A program made the position numbers and the translations under genes. A stretch of 64,000 bases of DNA, taken from positions 1,488,001-1,552,000 of the forward strand of contig NC_057371.1 of the NCBI RefSeq assembly GCF_016906535.1, in the 5' to 3' direction. Each line of letters opens with the position of its first letter. The first letter of the stretch is position 1. The notes under the pieces were generated by a model. It made no database searches. It saw only the letters and a program-made list of their open reading frames with translations, and was not told the DNA's origin. Of this stretch, positions 58,978-64,000 are shown piece after piece. The DNA comes from Rhizoctonia solani. Its lineage: Eukaryota > Basidiomycota > Agaricomycetes > Cantharellales > Ceratobasidiaceae.

Positions 58978-60846
58978 TCAATCTAAACTAATGTCCTCGA
59001 GACTCGCAATCAAGCCGTCCCACCCATCTCTACAAGCGATCAGCGTGGCGCGCTCGCTCAATGCCTGTGAAACGGCCATCCGAGATCGCACCATAGTGGC
59101 CGGCAGGCTCTAATAGCGATCGAGACCGGGGATGAAGAAATGTTACTTATAGTTGCCGAAAAAAAAAGAACTTACATCTAGCAAGTCGCCGCATTCGGAA
59201 ATAGAAAGTTCAGGCATGTACATTCCCTCTAGGCGACTTCGACACAGGTTCTGCAGCAGGTTCGCGAGAATCCGTAATTGCAACAATGTGGTGGCCAAGT
59301 TATCGGGGTCCAAATCAACATCCTCATTGTTCTCGACAGCGACTTGTGTCGTAGCAAGGCGCCCCAGCGAAGATTTGGAAATTAAACCTAAATCATTGTC
59401 ACTTGTCGCCTTCACAGAACACACTGCAGCCGTCACCCAGAGCTCAATCGTGACAAGCCCATCTGAATTGATCCGGTAGCGAGGTACTCGATGGGCGGGG
59501 CCTTGGACATACAGGGTGGAGTCGGTATGAACCGACGATCCAAAAGGATTCCGGAAGTCGTACACTAGGGACGATGCATTCAATAGTTCCTCAGTCCAGG
59601 TTCCAGCGAGTTCTTCTAAAAGTGAAGCAGTGCAGCCCTGCATACTTGGAGGCAGGTGCGTGGTATCCCAGCTTACGTAGTCATGCTCGTTCCCTTCGAG
59701 GATGAAGCCGTAGCGAGCGAGAAGCGTCGAATTGGGCAGGCTCGTGTCGTAACTATTGAATATTTCGTCTCCAGTTGAGACCGGAGCGTTCATAACCATA
59801 TCGCAAGTGTTCTCTAGGACCGTTTTTCCTTCAGTGAGATTGGAGCTCCCTTGAATCTCCTCTTCGTCATGAGGACAAGATTGGAGCGATCCGCAAATGG
59901 GACAGACATCAAAGTCAGTCTACATACAGTTCCATTAAATTATTATTAGAGTATACGGTTAATGATCACCCACCTCAATATGTACCTGGTTTTCTCCGAT
60001 GTGGTTAAAACTTTAAGTGGTGGTCGGCTATATGCGAGAAATAAGAGTAAGGTTTATTTTACTCACGCATCTGCGATGGGCACCATGGCAAGGCCATGGT
60101 AAGAGTCTACCCTAAAGGATCGGGATGAAACAAGTGACCAAGCTCGCCGAAAATCGTCAAGTGTCGCCTTGTGACCTGCTTGGTTCAGAGTCGGATTGGC
60201 AACTTGGTAGTAAAAATTAGATATGGTTTGCTACACATTAGGTAAATAGCGTGGCTACGATTGGGATAGAGCTCACCGAGATCGTGCATCCAGTACTCAA
60301 TTCATGAATTTCTCGGGCCGTTTCAGTGGCCTGAAGCCACAGCCATGCATGCTGAGAATCCTTGTCTTCGTTTTCATCCCAAAGGGCCGCAACAGGCACC
60401 TGTTCACGTGGAAGCGATTGAAGGTACCCGGCCCATGCAGATTGTTCACCGAGCGCCCTGGCTTCTAAAATGAGTCCCGATCCGTATGAACCCTGCGTGC
60501 TTACAGCTCATAAGCCAATACAAGCGCGAGTTCCATCACATCGTCTTTACTAGCCTCAGAATGAGGTGTGTCCAATAAGAGCCGCGATGTTTTTCGCGAT
60601 ATAATGCTGTGTTTGGGGATTTTAGCCACTGATTGAAGTTTGAGTTGTCAATATTGACTACTAATGTATTCAGCCAATCGCTTGGCTCACCCAGATCTGA
60701 ATGACTCAGGTTACTACTCGCAAAAACACTGATACCAGATGTGTCTTCCTGAGATTCGGTCGAGCCATCAACAATATTAATATTGAATAAAATAATTCCG
60801 TGATGTTTACACCAATTAAGTAAGCTTATAACTCGCTGGGAAGCCA
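58978..60846 (-). CDS. SET-domain lysine methyltransferase (SETD6/Rkm-like)
   Basis: This is a protein-lysine methyltransferase of the SET plus Rubisco-LSMT-like class, whose targets are often ribosomal or nuclear proteins. The minus-strand start at 60846 gives MASQRVISLLNWCKHHGIIL and, after splicing, IPKHSIISRKTSRLLL. Later exons give SRSFRVDSYHGLAMVPIADAFNHIGEN with the family's NH motif. Then come CPICGSLQSCPHDEEE and VMNAPVSTGDEIFNSYDTSLPNSTLLARYGFILEGNEHD, with the Tyr of FNSY and the YGF motif. A C-terminal helical part ends ASLEDISLD, with the stop at 58978-58980. Introns include about 59108-59174. A CPICGS zinc-like insertion sits between the SET halves. The gene is divergent from GCP3, with only 181 bases between the two ATGs. 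Confidence 0.8.
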
Positions 60847-61027
60847 TGGTAGTTGGGTGGGTGTTGTTAGGACCGGTCGTTGCCCTTTCTGGGCTACGAA
60901 AGCACTGCCACCTGCACAATGGGGTATCATGTGACTCTCCCCTCTATAATTTATCTACCGCTACAATAAACTCACGTCCTCAAGCACTGTTAAATTCCGC
61001 GAATATTGATACCAAATCTACTCAGCG

Positions 61028-64000
61028 ATGCCCTCCATAAACAGCTCGCTTGCGAGCTTGGTGCAACATCTTGTGCCCCAGTCAAGAGGAGACGAGCCAT
61101 TACGCGCTGAACTGGTGGAGGCATGTCAGGAGATACTGAGAAGGTGAGATATAAATGTCAATAACTAGAAGTAGCCTGAATCTCGTAAATAGTCACATAG
61201 GCCAAAGCCGCGAAACGGATATCATGCATCTCGGCAACTTGATTAAACGACAGCGTATGGAACGTGTCTTAATATGATAACAATGCTTAACACAACGATT
61301 TTAGTTCAGCACTCTTCCCATGTCTCTCCTGCCACGGCAGTTCGTTTCTCTAACCTCTTTGCTCGCTTGCAAGACCAAGTTCGTGCCTGCAGTGCCAAAT
61401 ATAGCTTTTATTGACATGATCTCCAGTCAATCCTCAACCGTAAACATGCATCTTTACTATTTTTGCATTCGTTGTCCTCCACAAATCCCACGTCACCTGG
61501 CGACTCTGTACCACAGCTCCTTCCACTACTTGCTCCTCCCAGGCCATCCTCTCGTGCGACGAATGGAACTAGATCAAGAGCGGATAGCATCAGCCCTACA
61601 GCAATTGTTCCTCCACAAATGGCCTTTCCGGCTGGCGTGAAACCTCGATCAAAAGCCGAAATATTAAAAGAATACAGGACTAAAGCTGGCCGCTCACATC
61701 TACCGGAGGATCTCTTGTTACGAGACGTTCTCTATCTCCTCCAGGGAATATCTGGGAAATATGTTCGTTTTGACAATAGTAAATCCAAAGATGAACAATA
61801 CGTAGTTTTCGTAGAGGATGGGGTAAGCATGCCGTTTGGCATCTGCTGGGTCTGAATGCCTAATATTTAGTAGACATCTTTAGGCGCATAGTATTCCACC
61901 TCCGACTCGTACCCTGATTCACCGGCTGTCAGAACTGGGTTACTTATTCACTAGAGTTTCGGAGTTTGTCCAACTAAAAGCTGGTAAACCGACAGTTGGG
62001 CTAATTGAACAGGTTCGCCACCGGCCTCTGCTATTTATAAGATTTCACTCACATCTCAGCAGAGTTTGTGCCACCATCTGCAACAACAGCTTACCGAATA
62101 CTATCGACTTTTGGCGGTACTGGAAGCTCAGGCACAAGCATCTCCACATGGTCCGACACTCGAGTCTACTGAAGATAACGGTTTGACATTACGACGTCTT
62201 CTAGTGTGGACAGATGAGTGGAGGCTTCGCCTGCGCATGATGAGCGTTTGTGTTGAAAATTGCTCGGGTGAGTTGTGTATTTGAACATATGCATCAAATT
62301 CAACTAAGCTAGTAATAGACGCGCATGGTGGTACATTGATCAACCTTATCCATGCGTACACCGATAATGGCGATCCTTTTGTGCGCAATTTTACTGATCT
62401 TCTACTGGAAGAGGTGCGAAGCCTTATCTCCTGGTCGATTTCGACTCACCACCCAACATCCAGGTCTCCAAACCTTTTTTCATATCCTTACATAGATGGC
62501 TGTTTTCAGGAGAGTTACATGACCCATTTAACGAATTTTTCGTATCAAGTAACCCAGAGCTCGCGCATCATCACTACATGAACGGAGCTAATGGATTGGG
62601 CGAAGGTGCATTCGCTGGTGAGTTACGATACATAAGCTGTAAGCTAGTTTGCAAGCCAACATACTTCTATGGGGCAGGGCTTTCCGGAGACGAACTAGAT
62701 GTCGCACTGCTATCGGCTGATGCGGGTCAATCGAGTGCGTTTGGAGGACTCCGATTGTGGAAAAGCAAGTACCAGTTTAAAAAGGAAAAGCTGCCTAGTT
62801 TCGTGGGTGAAGCATTTGGAAGAAAGGTTGGTTCAAGAATCGTCGAAGATAAGCTTTACCCTGACGTCGGCCAAGATATTCTCAACAGGCAAAAGCTTGA
62901 ATTTCATTAGGTACAACTGCCACGATAACGACTGGATTGAGACTCGGAACAAACTTAATGGATTCGGCAGCGGTAAGACGGGACATTCTTGTAGACTTTG
63001 TTGGCTCACCCTCTGTTCAGTATTGAAATACAGTGACATCGCCGGACTAGAGCATTCTATCGACACGGCATTTCAGATTGCAAGCCAGCGACTATTTGAT
63101 ATCTTCCTTGTAAAGTTTAAACTTATGGATCATCTCCTGGCACTCAAACAGTATCTAATGCTTGGCCATGGTGATTTCGCGGATCAACTTATGGAAGCCC
63201 TTGGGTCAGTAAAAGTTGTTATTGACCTCTCAAACAAAGCTAATATCGTTCCAGTCCCAACCTGTCTCGTCCCGCAAATACGTTGTACAGGCACAATTTA
63301 ACAGCCACTCTTGATACTGCCATTGAGCGCTCAAACGCTCGCTTTGATTCGACTGATATTATTCGACGTTTGGACGCACGGATGCTCGAATATTCTCACG
63401 GCGAAATAGGATGGGACGTTTTCACACTCGAGTACAAAGTAGATGCACCTCTGGACACGGTCCTCGATCCCGAGTCCATGCGCAAATATATGACGTTGTT
63501 CCAACACCTCTGGCAAATGCGACGTGTGGATGTGACTCTGACACAAGGTTGGGCAAGGCTGGCTAGCGCCTCAAAGACAATTGCCCGGGTTCCTGGTAAG
63601 TATTTAACTTGACCAATTCTCTGGATTTTAATCACATGAACTTATGTTTTATATGGAGAATTACAAAGTTCGTGGCATCAAGTCCGTATAGTGTTGGCAG
63701 AAATGATACATTTTATACGCCAAATGCAATCGTTCTCACACCTCGAGGTTATCGATGTTTCGTGGAAGCGTCTTGTCGAGTTTACTCGTAAAAAGGAAGG
63801 TGATTTGGACGCTTTGATTGACGCGCACCAAACATACCTTGAGCGTATCGAGAAAAAGGTCTTGTTGATTAGTTCCAAGAGTGGGAGAGAGGTATGATGG
63901 GACACTCGAAACTTTTCGATGCACTATTAATGACAGATACTAGGAATCGGTACTCAATCAGGTTCGAGAGGCTTTTCAGACTATTCTTCAATTCAGGGAA
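61028..64000 (+). CDS. SPC98: Gamma-tubulin complex component 3 (Spc98/Alp6), 3' partial
   Basis: GCP3 is a core subunit of the gamma-tubulin small complex that nucleates microtubules at spindle poles. The ATG at 61028 gives MPSINSSLASLVQHLVPQS. Conserved GCP blocks follow: LPEDLLLRDVLYLLQGISGKYVRF, RLSELGYLFTRVSEFVQ, SLCHHLQQQLTEYYRLLAVLEAQ and LVWTDEWRLRLRMMSVCVE. A second block reads HRWLFSGELHDPFNEFFV, then SIDTAFQIASQRLFDIFLVKFKLMDHL with YLMLGHGDF, and LFQHLWQMRRVDVTLTQGW. At least eight introns of about 50 bases split it. The gene runs off the window, with the last coding segment near 63940-64000 (SVLNQVREAFQTILQFRE). Some early exon joints (61140-61330) are provisional. Confidence 0.9.

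Noticed and set aside
1..64000. Biosynthetic cluster, transposon, prophage or CRISPR
   Set aside because: Neighbouring genes belong to unrelated core processes; I saw no backbone synthase, transposase, reverse transcriptase, integrase or regular repeat-spacer array.

Overview
The window is nuclear DNA from a filamentous fungus, most likely an agaricomycete basidiomycete. A Rhizoctonia/Ceratobasidiaceae-type genome is my best guess, from gene style rather than from any search. The reasons are protein-coding genes split by many GT-AG introns of about 48-60 bases, short gaps between genes, genes on both strands without operons, and single-copy eukaryotic housekeeping genes throughout. I found no tRNA, rRNA, CRISPR array, prophage or complete transposon.

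Layout. 0-6 kb: 3' part of a Vms1/ANKZF1 ribosome-rescue factor (+), a Nudix CoA-diphosphatase-like gene (-), a 4HBT thioesterase-like gene (+) and mitoferrin (+). 6-16 kb: a membrane-anchored GT2-like glycosyltransferase (+), the polarity factor Bud6/AIP3 (-), an unrecognised gene (-) and TMA16 (-). 16-26 kb: a C2H2 zinc-finger regulator resembling Zap1 (+), a Gin4/Hsl1-type kinase with a KA1-like tail (-), an HPT1-type phosphoribosyltransferase (-), FIS1 (+) and an M50B-like membrane metallopeptidase (-). 26-36 kb: an F-BAR/DEP/RhoGAP protein (-) head to head with glycogen debranching enzyme (+). 36-45 kb: a proline-rich protein with an H15-like winged helix (+), TAF10 (+), PAT1 (-) and a secreted histidine acid phosphatase (+). 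45-64 kb: a sparser stretch with an unrecognised multi-exon gene (-), a Stealth-family phosphotransferase (-), an Ecl1-type zinc-binding protein (-), a SET-domain methyltransferase (-) and the 5' part of the gamma-tubulin complex gene GCP3/SPC98 (+).

How the genes relate. This is an ordinary gene-dense chromosome segment and not a dedicated pathway cluster. Several genes share themes: polarity and morphogenesis (Bud6, Gin4-type kinase, F-BAR RhoGAP), mitochondria (Vms1, mitoferrin, FIS1, thioesterase), RNA and ribosome biology (PAT1, TMA16, TAF10), and metals (Zap1-like factor, Ecl1-like protein, mitoferrin). Two patterns stand out. First, conserved coding sequence is broken at many places, on both strands, by reading-frame jumps that would nearly all be repaired by adding one base, which points to under-called bases in the assembly and not to pseudogenes. 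Second, the palindrome CACGTG, mostly in the context RTCACGTGA, recurs in the promoter gaps of at least six transcription units.
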